Shown in pieces: positions 37,339 to 46,637 of a DNA stretch of 64,000 nucleotides. A model generated the notes under the pieces. It saw only the letters and a program-made list of their open reading frames with translations, searched no databases and was not told the DNA's origin. Source of the stretch: Chersky-840 sp963848335 (GTDB lineage Bacteria; Actinomycetota; Acidimicrobiia; Acidimicrobiales; UBA8190). Both the position numbers and the translations under genes were made by a program. Position 1 is the stretch's first letter; each line of letters opens with the position of its first letter. Where the stretch lies: NCBI GenBank assembly GCA_963848335.1, contig CAWKDD010000001.1, forward strand, positions 930,001 to 994,000. Direction: 5' to 3'.

Positions 37339-38178
37339 TCAGGGCCAACCGGGCACGAGGCCGAGCCGGCGACACACGTCTTGCGCCTCGACCCATCCGC
37401 CGTTGAGCTGCCGGGCTTCGGGGGCCGTCACGAGCCACACCGCCACGGCCCCCACGACGTCCACGGGCGCACCGGCCTTGGCGTCGAACCCGAATTCGCC
37501 CATGTCGATGGCGATGCGCTCGGTGGCGATGAAACCCGGGCTCAGGTTGTAGGCCCGGACCCCACGGTCGCCGAGCTCGAGCGCCAGCATCCCGGCCAGC
37601 CGGTGCAAGGCGGCTTTGGACATGCCGTAGCCCAGCCCCCACCCACCCCGGCCGGCGGGAGCCGGGGGGTCCATGGTCCCCGAGCTCGAGGCGAGGTTGA
37701 TCACGACCCCGTCGCCGCGCTCGACCATCTGGGGGAGGACGAGCTTGCTCAGGACGACGGGCGCCATGACGTTGGCCGTCAGGTGGCGCTCCAGGAGCTC
37801 CACGGGGGTGTCGAGGATCTGGTCCATGTGGCCCGGTCCCACGTAGCGACCGTTGTTGACGAGCACGTCGATGCGACCCCACAGTTCCACGACGGTGTCG
37901 ACGGCCGACTCGAGTGAGCTCCGGTCGAGCAGGTCGAGATAAACGGGCAGGGCCCTGGCCCCGGCCTGTTCGATGAGCGCGCCGGTGGAGTCGAGCGACC
38001 CGGGCAGGGCCCGGGTGTCGGACCGGGCGACGGTCGACGAGTGCTCACGTGGCTCGCCCTCGTGCACCGTGCGGGCCCCGATGGCGACGTCGAACCCGGC
38101 TCCGGCCAGGTGGACGGCGATCGCCTTGCCGATGCCACGACTGGCTCCGGTGACCAGCGCCACCCCTCGCGCGCTCAT
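37339..38178 (-). CDS. Short-chain dehydrogenase/reductase
   Basis: A 279-residue SDR with TGASRGIG, a longer than usual insert after the second strand (EGEPREHSSTVARSD), NNGRYVG in place of NNAG, the Ser in NLASSSG and YGMSKAAL as Tyr/Lys. The Asn-Asn-Gly change is conservative. It is the first gene of the four-gene operon, preceded by a GC-rich tandem repeat. The reaction is unknown. Confidence 0.9.
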   Translation of the reverse strand: MSARGVALVTGASRGIGKAIAVHLAGAGFDVAIGARTVHEGEPREHSSTVARSDTRALPGSLDSTGALIEQAGARALPVYLDLLDRSSLESAVDTVVELWGRIDVLVNNGRYVGPGHMDQILDTPVELLERHLTANVMAPVVLSKLVLPQMVERGDGVVINLASSSGTMDPPAPAGRGGWGLGYGMSKAALHRLAGMLALELGDRGVRAYNLSPGFIATERIAIDMGEFGFDAKAGAPVDVVGAVAVWLVTAPEARQLNGGWVEAQDVCRRLGLVPGWP

Positions 38179-38260
38179 CGGTCGCGTCCGGCTGTTCTCA
38201 CGGGCAACCCTTTCGTCGGTCCGGGGTCATTCTTGCTGACCCGGACGGGGTCACCCGCCG

Positions 38261-38325
38261 TCGGCGGGCGGGCCGGCGGGCGGTCGGCGGGCGGTCGGCG
38301 GGCGGTCGGCGGGCGTCGGCGGGCT
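38261..38325. repeat. GC-rich 11-bp tandem repeats
   Basis: Units of GGCGGGCGGTC and close variants occur about five times. The tract lies between divergent SDR and hemerythrin genes, upstream of both. It contains no gene; slippage could change its length. Confidence 0.75.
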
Positions 38326-38398
38326 GGGCAGCGGTGGCCCGGATTCCCTAGAGTTGCCCGGCGAAGGATCCCGGAGCGATGCAACAGATGGAGCTGCC

Positions 38399-39064
38399 AT
38401 GACCACCGCGAACGATGCCCCCCGACCCGACGTCTCGGACATGCACGCCGTGCACCAGGCGCTGCGGGACTCGCTCGGAAGTGCCCCGAACCTCGTCCAC
38501 GGCGTGTCCGCGTCGGACACCGAACGCGTCGAGCTGATCACGAACCTCTACGACAACGTGCTCGACTTCCTCCACGTGCACCACGAAGGAGAGGAGCAGC
38601 TGATCTTCCCGTTGCTGCGCGACCGGTGCCCGGACCAGGTCGAGCTCATGAACCTGATGGCGGCGCAACATGCCGATGTCGTCGATCTCGTGCAACGGTC
38701 GGCCGGCGCGCTCTCGGCCTGGGCGGGCGGGGAGACCGCCGCTCAGGCGGATGCGGCCTCGGCGCTGGGGCAGCTGGCGCAGCGGCTCGAGGAGCACCTC
38801 GGCGAGGAGGAGCTCCAGGTGCTCCCGTTGTGCGCCGAGCACCTCTCCATGGAGGAGTGGGGGGCTCTGCCGGGTCACGCCATGGCCAGCTTCAGCGGCG
38901 ACAAGATCTGGTTGATCCTCGGCCTCATCCGCCAGCGCATGACGCCGTCCCAGCGAGACCAGATGCTCGCCCACATGCCGCCGCCGGCGGTGGAGATGTG
39001 GAGCACCATGGGTGAGCAGGCCTACAAGAACTTGATGGCCGCGGTGGGTGCCCCGCTGGCGTAG
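38399..39064 (+). CDS. Hemerythrin HHE domain protein
   Basis: A 221-residue four-helix-bundle protein. Iron ligands appear in DMHAVHQALRD, FLHVHHEGEEQLIFPLL, AAQHADVVDL and LEEHLGEEELQVLPL. The spacing fits the hemerythrin/HHE family, whose di-iron centre binds O2, NO or iron. The C-terminal 70 residues are an extra helical region ending MWSTMGEQAYKNLM. The ATG at 38399 was chosen because the upstream frame lacks conserved sequence. Role inferred: oxygen or nitric-oxide sensing or storage. Confidence 0.86.
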   Translation: MTTANDAPRPDVSDMHAVHQALRDSLGSAPNLVHGVSASDTERVELITNLYDNVLDFLHVHHEGEEQLIFPLLRDRCPDQVELMNLMAAQHADVVDLVQRSAGALSAWAGGETAAQADAASALGQLAQRLEEHLGEEELQVLPLCAEHLSMEEWGALPGHAMASFSGDKIWLILGLIRQRMTPSQRDQMLAHMPPPAVEMWSTMGEQAYKNLMAAVGAPLA

Positions 39065-39071
39065 CGGCGGG

Positions 39072-39905
39072 TCAATCCGGCCGAGCGGATTCGGCCAGGA
39101 ATCCCAGGATGGTGCTGGCCACCGCGTCGGAGTGCGTGAACACCCCGAGATGGCTCGCTCCGGCCAACTCGACGAAGCGGGCCCCGGGGATGGACCGCGC
39201 CGCCTGGCGCGCCCGCGCCGGCGGGGAGTCCACGTCGTGTTCGAAGGACAGCACCAGGCACGGCGTCGTCAGCTCGGGCCACCGCCGGGTCCGTTCGACG
39301 TCGAGTGACCAGGCGAGGGCCGCTTCGTACTGTCCGAGGCGACCCGGGTTGGGCCACGGATCCATGTCGCCGATCATCTCGAGCCACTGGTCGACGACGG
39401 CGTCCTGCTGCAATTCGTGGTTGGGCAGGTACCGCATGGTCTCCACGGCGTTGAACCACCGGGGAAGCTCGTTGTCGAGCCGAGCCATGTCGCGTTCCAC
39501 GGTGGTGACGGCCTTCTCCCAGGAGGTCCCGACGTTGCAGCTGCCGATGAACACGGCGGACCGCACCCGTTGGGGACGGCGCCAGGCCAAGGTCTCGGCC
39601 ACCCACCCGCCCATGGAGTAACCCACGACGTGGACGGACCCCAGTCCCAGGTGGTCGAGCAGGGCGATGGTGTCGTCGACCATGGCGTCGACGCTGTAGG
39701 GGGCGGGAGGAGCCGACGACGGGGCCACCCCCCGGTTGTCGAAGGTCACGACCCGGTACCCGGCCTCGGTGAGCGCCGGCACCATGGCGAAGTGCCAGGC
39801 CAAGGCGGGCTGGCTGAGGCCGCACACGAGCACCACGGGCTCACCCGAGTCGGGCCCGAACACGTCGTAGGCGATGGTCACACCGGGCAGTTGGGCTTCT
39901 GGCAT
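39072..39905 (-). CDS. Alpha/beta-hydrolase-fold hydrolase
   Basis: A 277-residue hydrolase with oxyanion-hole region LVCGLSQPALAW, nucleophile elbow GYSMGG, the acid in SFEHDVDSP and the catalytic His in GASHLGVF. Close in style to 3-oxoadipate enol-lactonase and TesD/MhpC-like enzymes, but the exact reaction is not derivable. Convergent with the hemerythrin gene, seven bases between stops. Confidence 0.9.
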   Translation of the reverse strand: MPEAQLPGVTIAYDVFGPDSGEPVVLVCGLSQPALAWHFAMVPALTEAGYRVVTFDNRGVAPSSAPPAPYSVDAMVDDTIALLDHLGLGSVHVVGYSMGGWVAETLAWRRPQRVRSAVFIGSCNVGTSWEKAVTTVERDMARLDNELPRWFNAVETMRYLPNHELQQDAVVDQWLEMIGDMDPWPNPGRLGQYEAALAWSLDVERTRRWPELTTPCLVLSFEHDVDSPPARARQAARSIPGARFVELAGASHLGVFTHSDAVASTILGFLAESARPD

Positions 39906-39975
39906 GGCCGCATCATGGCTCAGCCCGACAGGGGCCGCGTCATGACCCCGCCGCAGAGACCCTGGCTGCGCGGAG

Positions 39976-40631
39976 CTACGTCTTGACGGGCGGGCGCAGC
40001 CCGTCGCACACGATGCCCACCATGCGCTGCACCGTGGCGTCGTCGTAACCGGAGTGGCCTCCGCCCTGGCACACCCCGACGACGAGCCCGATCATCTCGT
40101 CGGTGGAAACGTCGCTGCGGACACAGCGCGCCGCCACGGCCCGCTGCAACAGGGCGTCGATGCTCCGCTTCATCTCGTCGACCATCTCCGCACAGCTCGA
40201 CTTGATGTCGATCCCCGCCGAGCTCAGCGCGTCGAAGAGGTCGTGCTTGGCCGACGCCTGTTGCGCGAACTCACCGAGGAAGGCGAAGAGCGCATCTCCG
40301 GGATCGGTGTCACCGGCGTGGGCCTTGGCCAACTCCAGAAGGTCCTCGAGCCGTGCCGTCACGATCGCTTCGAACAGGGCTTCTTTGGTGGGGAAGTGGC
40401 GGTACAGGGTCCCGACGCCCGACCCCGGCCCGCTCGGCCACGGCGTCGATGGGGACCGACAGGCCTTCGGAGGCGAAGATCGGCCTCGGCCGCGTCGAGG
40501 ATGCGCTGACGGTTCTTGACGGCGTCGGCCCGCATGGGCCGGCACCCGGCGGTTTCGGGTTCGGCGCCGTCGCTTCGGACCTCGGGCTCCACGGGTGCGG
40601 TGCCCGGGGCGGTCTGTGTCTTGGCGGTCAT
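39976..40631 (-). CDS. TetR-family regulator of the adjacent efflux pump (two frameshifts)
   Basis: About 217 residues when two +1 breaks near 40485 and 40440 are removed, giving a normal TetR DNA-binding domain (NRQRILDAAEA, GLSVPIDAVAERAG, VGTLYRHFPTKEAL). The C-terminal ligand domain LFDALSSAGIDIKSSC to LRPPVKT is intact. It is divergent from the MFS gene, with a 16-bp palindromic operator between the two and thus a textbook repressor-pump arrangement. Confidence 0.85.
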
Positions 40632-40654
40632 GACGTTGGGCCCCCAACATCGGG

Positions 40655-40684
40655 TTGACAAGCGGAACGCACGTTCCGTATAGT
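40655..40684 (+). promoter_or_regulatory. Sigma70-type promoter with TetR-like operator between -35 and -10
   Basis: TTGACA (40655-40660) and TATAGT (40679-40684) are separated by 18 bases that contain the palindrome CGGAACG-CA-CGTTCCG (40663-40678). A repressor bound there would occlude RNA polymerase on the MFS promoter. The gene begins 118 bases downstream. Confidence 0.75.
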
Positions 40685-40802
40685 ATCCATGAAACCGGAA
40701 CCTTCGCTCCGATTGTAGTCCCCTCGGGCCGTGCAAGGCCAGGACCGAGGGCGCGAGGGGACCGGGACCTCTCGCCCACAACGGCCTGCAAAGGGGTGCC
40801 CC

Positions 40803-42388
40803 ATGACCACGACAGACACGGCGCCGACGACCGCACAGCTCAGCGAAGGCCCCGACCCCAAGCGGTACTGGTCACTGGCGGTCATCGCCGTGGCCCAGCT
40901 CATGATCGTGCTCGACGCCTCGGTGGTGATCGTGGCCCTGCCGTCGGCCCAGCACGCCCTGCACATCTCGGTCGCCAACCGGCAATGGGTGATGAGCGCC
41001 TACACCCTGGCCTTCGGAAGCCTGCTGCTGCTCGGCGGCCGGATCGCCGACTACCTCGGCCGGCGCCGCATGTTCATCATCGGCCTGCTCGGTTTCGGCG
41101 CCGCGTCCGCCCTGGGCGGGCTGGCCCAGGACCCGGCCATGTTGTTCGGGGCCCGTGCGCTGCAAGGAGCCCTGGCCGCGGTGATGGCCCCCGCGGCCCT
41201 GTCCCTGCTCACCGTGACCTTCACCGAGCCTCGTGAGCGCGCCCGGGCCTTCGGCGTCTACGGCGCCATCGCCGGCGGGGGAGCCGCCATCGGTCTCGTC
41301 CTGGGCGGGACCCTGACGCAGCTGGCCTCGTGGCGCTGGACCCTGCTCATCAACGTGCCCATCGCGCTGGTGGCAGCGGTGGCGGCGAGCCGCGTGATCC
41401 GCGAGAGCCGCGGCGAGTCGAAGGGGGGCTACGACCTGCCCGGCGCCGTCACCGTCACCGGCGGGCTCTTCCTCCTCGTCTACGGGTTCACCGTGGCGGG
41501 CACCCACGGGTGGGCCGCGCCCCTCACCCTGGCCCTGCTGGCGGGGGCGGCGCTGCTCATGGCCGCCTTCGTCGCCATCGAGCTGCGCACCGATCACCCC
41601 CTTCTCCCCCTGCGCGTGGTCCTCGACCGCAACCGGGGCGGCTCGTACCTGGCGTCACTGCTCGTCGGGCAGCGCCATGCTGGGGACCTTCCTGTTCCTC
41701 ACGTACTTCTTCCAGGGAACGCTGCACTATTCGGCGCTGCGGACCGGCTTCGCCTTCCTTCCCTTCTCGGGAGGGATCATCATCGGCGCCGGCGTGGCCA
41801 GCCGCGTGCTGCCCCGGATCGGTCCCCGCGCCCTGATGATCGCGGGGCTGGCCCTGGCCGGTGGGGGACTGGTGTGGTTCACGGCGCTGACCGCCGACAG
41901 CTCGTACCTGGCCCACGTCCTGCCGCCCGAGGTGCTCGTGAGCCTGGGCATGGGGATGGCCTTCGTCCCCTTGAGCAGCACGGCCCTGATCGGTGTGGAG
42001 CCGAAGGACGCCGGGGTGGCCAGCGCCCTGGTCAACACGACGCAACAGGTCGGAGGCTCTCTGGGCACCGCGCTGCTCAACACCGTGGCGGCCACGGCGG
42101 CTACCAGCTATCTGGCCGGCCACGCCAAGAGCCTGGCGGCCGTGCAGCGCGCCGCCGTGCACGGGTACACCACGGCCTTCACCGTGAGCGCCGTGCTGCT
42201 CGTCGGCCGCCGCCGTGGTCGCCGGTGTGCTCGTGCGGGCGTCGCGTGACCAGGTGGGGGCCCAGCCGATGCCAGCCGCAGTGCCCGAAGCCGAAGTACC
42301 CCAAGCCGAAGTGCCCGAAGCCGCAGTGTCAGGCGGAGGCATGGGCCTCGGGCTCGAGCTGGCCGAGGCGGCCGAGTCGGTGGCCTGA
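40803..42388 (+). CDS. DHA2-type MFS multidrug efflux transporter (two frameshifts)
   Basis: About 527 residues with 14 predicted membrane helices after joining +1 breaks near 41671 and 42210 (GTCGGG to GTCGG; GTCGGCC to GTCGCC). The motif D1 LDASVVIVALP, motif A LGGRIADYLGRRR and motif C AIGLVLGGTL are those of EmrB/QacA drug:proton antiporters. The cytoplasmic tail contains an imperfect PEAEVPQAEVPEAAV repeat. Expression is likely induced by a drug or metabolite that releases the divergent TetR protein. Confidence 0.87.
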
Positions 42389-42418
42389 AGTCTCTGGGTC
42401 CTGTGCCGGCCGGCGCCC

Positions 42419-43173
42419 CTAGGGGAGCTCTTCGACCTCGCCGCAACGCTGGCGCAGCGTCGAGAGGCTGTGCGCGAGCAGACGGGACACGTGCATCTGG
42501 CTGATGCCCATCTCCGTCGCGATCTCCGACTGCGTCAGGCCGGCGACGAACCGGAGCCGCAAGATGGCCTGCTCGCGTTCGGGCAGGGCCTGGAGATGAG
42601 GTTCCAAGGTGGCCCGCCACTCGACGCTCCCCATCTCCCGGGCCTCGGCGCCCAGTCGTGCCCCCACGCCGTCTTCGTCGGGACCCGAGCTCTCGAGCGA
42701 CGTCGACCGGTACGAGCGCCCGGCCTCGAGTGCTTCGATCACGTGCTCCTCGGGCGCGCCGGTGTCGGCGGCCAGCTCGGCGATCGTGGGCGACCGCCCG
42801 AGCTCCTGGGAAAGCAGGGCCACCGACTGGTTGAGCTGCAGGTACAGCTCCTGCAGGCGACGAGGGGCCCGGATGGCCCAGCCCTTGTCCCGGAAGTGGC
42901 GCTTGAGCTCGCCCAGGATCGTCTTGCTGGCGAAGGTGGTGAATTCGACGCCCCGGTCGGGGTCGAAACGGTCCACCGCCTTGATGAGCGCCAGGGAACC
43001 CACCTGGACCAGGTCGTCGTAGGGCTCCCCGCGGTAGACGAACCTCCGGGCCAGATGATGCGCCAGAGCGATGTGTGCTTCGACGAGCTGGGCGCGGATC
43101 TCCCTGTCCCCGCTGCGGGCGAACTCGGAGAACAGCTCCTTGAGCTCCTCGCGGGGCGGGCGCGTGTGGACAT
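42419..43173 (-). CDS. sigF: SigF/SigB-type RNA polymerase sigma factor
   Basis: About 250 residues. Region 2 is DLVQVGSLALIKAVDRFDPD with RGVEFTTFASKTILGELKRH; region 3 has LYLQLNQSVALLSQELGRSP; region 4 includes LPEREQAILRLRF and helix-turn-helix LTQSEIATEMGISQMHVSRL. This is the stress/sporulation sigma class controlled by RsbW/SpoIIAB. The ATG at 43173 overlaps the RsbW-like stop (TGATG) but is out of frame with region 1 by one base near 43160, so I infer another indel at the extreme 5' end. Promoters matching its class occur upstream of nearby genes. Confidence 0.88.
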
Positions 43174-43628
43174 CACAACGAGGGCTCCCGGCGCCGCATG
43201 CGCAGCCAGGCCCGATGCACGCCACCGATGGCGTCCGCCCCGTGGTCGTCCACAAGTGCATCGAGGATTCGCTGGGAGAGCTCCAACGACAACGGTGCGT
43301 CGCTTCGCTCCGGTTGGTTTTGGTCATCGGAGGGGCCGCCGTCGGGGACCAGGGTGCCCACGACGTCGAGGGTTCCCTCGGAGTCCCACTGCAAGAGCAG
43401 GGCGATCTGGCCTGCGCCGGGGTGCGATCCCAGGAGCGCGATGCACAGTTCGTCGATGGCGAGCCGGAGGTCTTCGACCTGTTCGTAGCCCAGCTCGGCG
43501 CGGGTGGCCACGGCGGCTGCCGTCATCCGCGCCAGGAAGAGCATCTGGGGATCGGCCGGAAGCGACAGCTCCACCCGGTTGTACTGGTTGGCGCCGATGA
43601 ACTCGGGAGCCGGCACAGATCTCATCAT
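43173..43628 (-). CDS. RsbW-like anti-sigma protein with degenerate ATP site
   Basis: A 151-residue GHKL-like protein between a STAS gene (ATGA overlap) and the sigma gene (TGATG overlap), the position of RsbW/SpoIIAB. The helix expected to carry the N-box reads EDLRLAIDELCIALLG, without the magnesium-binding Asn, and no DxGxG or GxGL box follows. The C-terminus LELSQRILDALVDDHG replaces the usual ATP-lid end. A second protein of identical length (46638) shares these features. It may bind the sigma factor without kinase activity. Function inferred. Confidence 0.78.
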   Translation of the reverse strand: MMRSVPAPEFIGANQYNRVELSLPADPQMLFLARMTAAAVATRAELGYEQVEDLRLAIDELCIALLGSHPGAGQIALLLQWDSEGTLDVVGTLVPDGGPSDDQNQPERSDAPLSLELSQRILDALVDDHGADAIGGVHRAWLRMRRREPSL

Positions 43629-43972
43629 GGTGTCACCGCGTCGCTCGAGTCGGACAGGACGCTGAACACGTCGTCGAGGCCCGTCAGCTCGAGGAGCTTG
43701 ATGATGTGCGGCTGGGTCACCACCAATCTCAGGTCGCCCCCACCGGCACGCACAACCCGGACGGCACCGACCAGCACACCCAAACCCGTCGAGTCGATGA
43801 ACGACACGTCGGTGAGGTCCACGATGATCACCCCGGGCCCGTCTGCGATCAGGTCGCTCAGGAGCTCGTGGAGCTCGGGCGACGTCGCCACGTCGATCTC
43901 GCCTTGCACCCGGAGGATCGGCACCCCGGGATGCGGGGACTCCACTACTTCGAACGAGGCTTCACTGGTCAT
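43625..43972 (-). CDS. STAS-domain anti-sigma factor antagonist (RsbV-like)
   Basis: A 115-residue single STAS domain. The conserved phosphorylation loop is VSFIDSTGLGVLVGAV, whose Ser (in DST) is the usual kinase target. Dephosphorylated STAS proteins sequester RsbW-type proteins and free the sigma factor. It overlaps the RsbW-like gene by ATGA, giving the order STAS, RsbW-like, sigma. A GAAGAAGGG sequence precedes its start. Confidence 0.92.
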   Translation of the reverse strand: MTSEASFEVVESPHPGVPILRVQGEIDVATSPELHELLSDLIADGPGVIIVDLTDVSFIDSTGLGVLVGAVRVVRAGGGDLRLVVTQPHIIKLLELTGLDDVFSVLSDSSDAVTP

Positions 43973-44130
43973 CGGCGGACACCCTTCTTCGAGCGTGCTC
44001 CGGCGGTGCGGTCCGTCACGTGCCCATTCTGGTGTCGCGGACCGTCGGCCGGCGCGAGCGACGTACAGGGTGCTATGCCCAGTGGGGCCCGTGCCGAACC
44101 GTGGTGCGGCCGAAATTCCCCGATCCCTGC

Positions 44131-45162
44131 TCAGCGGGCCCGGCGACGACGGAAGTGCATGCGCACGGCGGTGCCCGACAGGGTGGACCTGATCTGGACG
44201 AGCTCGCACAGCTGGTTGACGATCCACAAGCCCCGACCACCCCGATCGTCGGTCTCGGGGCGCACCCGGCCGACCAGGGGCTCGACGATATGGCCGCCGT
44301 CGGTCACCTCGCACACCACCGCATCCGGGCCGTGCCACAACCGCAGCTCGCCACCACCCCCGCCGTGGCGCAGGCTGTTCGACGCCACCTCGTTGACGGC
44401 GGTCACCACGTCGGCGGCCCGCGAGGGGCCGAACCCCGCTCGGCTGGCTTCCCGGGACACCTGAGAGCGCAGGTCCCCCAGCGATCCGGCCTCGAACACG
44501 AGCTCCAGGGCCGGGTGGGGGATCTCGGGCAGGGAGGCCGACAACGGGCCGCCCATCTCCTCGATCCCGGGCCACCGGGGACTGTCCCAGTGCGCGCCGT
44601 CGCGGAGGATGAAGCGGTGGCTGCGAACAGCTTCGTCGACGACGTCCTGACCGAGGGCGGCGGTGTCGTAGGGACACAACAAGGTGAAGCCATTGCTCCC
44701 GGCGAAGGCCAGGTTGAGCAGGGCCTCGTGGAGTTGGCACTCGACGATTTCCTCGCGGCTGCGCTCCGCCCAGATCGGCTCGCCGACGCCTCGGGTGCGA
44801 CGTTCCCCGTGATCGTTCACGAAATCCGCCCATGCCGGGATGATCCGGGCGGGGTTGACGCCCACCTCGTCCATGTCGGCAAAACGGACGTCGTCCGTCA
44901 CGGGCCCGAGCCGCTTCCGGAGGAGGTCGATCTTGCGGGAGCTCACCACCACCAGGACGGGCTCGTCCTCCACGATGGCCTCCCCGATGAACGCGGCCGC
45001 GCCTTCGACGAATTGCGCTTCACCGGCATAGAGGAACGCCTCGTGACGGAAGGCGTCCTCGGAATCGGGGGAGTCGGCGAGCGCGAACGTGCTCACCGCT
45101 CGCCTCGCCGTCGACACTCGTGTGCCCCGCACACCTCGGGTGTCCTCATGGATCCCGTCCAT
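44131..45162 (-). CDS. MEDS-domain sensor with HATPase (RsbW-type kinase)
   Basis: A 343-residue protein. The N-terminal MEDS domain begins with FRHEAFLYAGEAQFVEGAAAFI and continues through the CPYDTAALG segment; these domains bind an unknown small ligand and occur in anti-sigma networks. The C-terminal HATPase_c has an intact N-box NEVASNSLRHG, the EVTDGG box and RGGRGLWIVNQ. It should phosphorylate a STAS partner. The ATG at 45162 is preceded by an AT-rich stretch; a GTG at 45096 is an alternative start. It lies 158 bases upstream of the STAS gene on the same strand. Confidence 0.87.
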   Translation of the reverse strand: MDGIHEDTRGVRGTRVSTARRAVSTFALADSPDSEDAFRHEAFLYAGEAQFVEGAAAFIGEAIVEDEPVLVVVSSRKIDLLRKRLGPVTDDVRFADMDEVGVNPARIIPAWADFVNDHGERRTRGVGEPIWAERSREEIVECQLHEALLNLAFAGSNGFTLLCPYDTAALGQDVVDEAVRSHRFILRDGAHWDSPRWPGIEEMGGPLSASLPEIPHPALELVFEAGSLGDLRSQVSREASRAGFGPSRAADVVTAVNEVASNSLRHGGGGGELRLWHGPDAVVCEVTDGGHIVEPLVGRVRPETDDRGGRGLWIVNQLCELVQIRSTLSGTAVRMHFRRRRAR

Positions 45163-45320
45163 CCTCGACTAGTACAAGAAAAACCTTTGATCGTCCCAGG
45201 TCCACGATACGTCCTGCCCCCGACCACACACGGAATCCGCGCCTTCGGCGACGTCCGGTCGTGCTGCGCAGGCGGCGCCGCGCTGTTCCCGGAGGGCTCG
45301 GGAGCGGCGCGTCGAACCGC

Positions 45321-45527
45321 TCAGGGAATGCGGCCCTCCCCGACCTCGTGCGCGCCGAGATCGGTCATCTCCCGGTAATGGGTGCGCACGTCCTCGCCGA
45401 CGTCGTGTTCGTCGATGGCGTCGTCCTCCGTGGACGTCGCCGGCCGGTCCGCGCCATGGCGGACGCGGGCCTCTTCGGCCTCGGCTCGCCGGGTTGCCTC
45501 GGTGACCTCGGTGTGCTCGTTGCTCAT
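45321..45527 (-). CDS. Small acidic hypothetical protein
   Basis: A 68-residue highly charged protein starting MSNEHTEVTEATRRAEAEEA, predicted helical and then disordered, with many Asp/Glu. There is no membrane segment. It lies on the same strand between the MEDS-HATPase and the second STAS gene. Similar short acidic proteins often sit in actinobacterial stress loci; function unknown. Confidence 0.55.
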   Translation of the reverse strand: MSNEHTEVTEATRRAEAEEARVRHGADRPATSTEDDAIDEHDVGEDVRTHYREMTDLGAHEVGEGRIP

Positions 45528-45616
45528 GGGAACCGGCACCTCACGTCTTGGGCTCTTGCGGACGGTCCCCGGTCAGGGCGTCCGGTGTTGCTCTACCCCG
45601 ATGCTCGGTCGGCCAA

Positions 45617-46030
45617 TCACCACGCGGGCTGGTCGGGTCCGTCGAGATGGAACACGTCGGCCAGGCCGGTGACCTCGAACACCCGGCGGACGTTGGCTTG
45701 CGGAGACGCCACCCGCAGGTCTCCCCCCGACCCCAGGCAGCGCTTGAGCCCGGCGATGAGGACGCTCAACCCGGTCGAGTCGAGGAAGGACACCTCGGCG
45801 AGATCGACGATTATCGATGTGTGGCCTTCGTCGAGCATCCTGGTCACGTGGGCCTGGAGGGCGGGTGAGGTCTGGATGTCCACCTCCCCGGCGACCCGCA
45901 GCGTCGGCCACGGGCCGGTGCGCTCCGAGGCCGGATCGACGTCCACGTGCAGCCTCGGTTCGCCCACCGATCGCTCCTCCTGGTCTCGATCCTCCGCCCT
46001 CTTTGGGCCGGCGGTGGTCCCTTGGCTCAT
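45617..46030 (-). CDS. STAS-domain anti-sigma factor antagonist, second copy
   Basis: A 137-residue protein: a charged N-terminal extension of about 40 residues, then a STAS domain with RVAGEVDIQTSPALQ and the phosphorylation loop VSFLDSTGLSVLIAGL. It is closely related to the STAS protein at 43625. Two antagonists allow separate inputs to the same sigma factor. The following gene is in the opposite direction. Confidence 0.9.
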   Translation of the reverse strand: MSQGTTAGPKRAEDRDQEERSVGEPRLHVDVDPASERTGPWPTLRVAGEVDIQTSPALQAHVTRMLDEGHTSIIVDLAEVSFLDSTGLSVLIAGLKRCLGSGGDLRVASPQANVRRVFEVTGLADVFHLDGPDQPAW

Positions 46031-46248
46031 GTCACCTTCGGCAGGTACCCGGTACCGAAGAGCTCCATTCTCTCATCCCGGGCTTCGGGTATCGGATCCG
46101 CTCCCGACGTGGGCGCCTCGTCGGGGTCCGGGGGACGTCACGAGCTCGCCGGTACGACGGGGCACGATGTGGGTAGGGCCACGGCATCGAGTCCCGCACG
46201 CAACTGCCGGCGTCGGCGGCGAGCGCCGCCCGAGCGCGGCGCGTCGCG

Positions 46249-46599
46249 ATGTCCGCCCTCGGGGAGTGGGGCCTGGCCGACCTCGGGGACACCGTGTGCC
46301 TGCTCGTGACCGAGCTGGTCAGCAACGGGGTCCGTCATGCCCGCACCACCCTCGAGCTCGTCCTCTCCTTCGATGGAGCCTGCCTGCGCATCGCCGTCGC
46401 CGACGGGGATCCGCGGCCCCCCGTCACCGCGTCTCCCCAAGGGCTCAGGATCGGAGGGTGGGGGCTGGCGCTGGTCGATGCGCTCTCGACCGAGTGGGGA
46501 ACCGACGTGGACGATGCACGCGGCAAGACGGTGTGGTTCGAGATCGACACCACGAGGGCGAGGTCACCGACGGGCCTCGACCCGGGCCGGGCGCCTTGA
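46249..46599 (+). CDS. RsbW-type HATPase (anti-sigma kinase), start uncertain
   Basis: At least 116 residues of a HATPase domain with an intact N-box in TELVSNGVRHA, the ADGDPRPP segment and GGWGLALVDALSTEWG. It should phosphorylate STAS proteins. In-frame sequence upstream (QLPASAASAARARR, from about 46203 on) resembles the usual first helix of this family, but only non-standard starts are available before a TAG. The real start may thus be upstream and may need a missing base. It is the only plus-strand gene between the two STAS-RsbW groups. Confidence 0.8.
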   Translation: MSALGEWGLADLGDTVCLLVTELVSNGVRHARTTLELVLSFDGACLRIAVADGDPRPPVTASPQGLRIGGWGLALVDALSTEWGTDVDDARGKTVWFEIDTTRARSPTGLDPGRAP

Positions 46600-46637
46600 G
46601 GCCGTAGACGCACCGGGGAACCGGGGCCAACGCCGGG

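Noticed and set aside
38261..38325. GC-rich tandem repeat as an array or origin
   Set aside because: Unit of about 11 bases without spacers, DnaA boxes or AT-rich region; simple slippage repeat.
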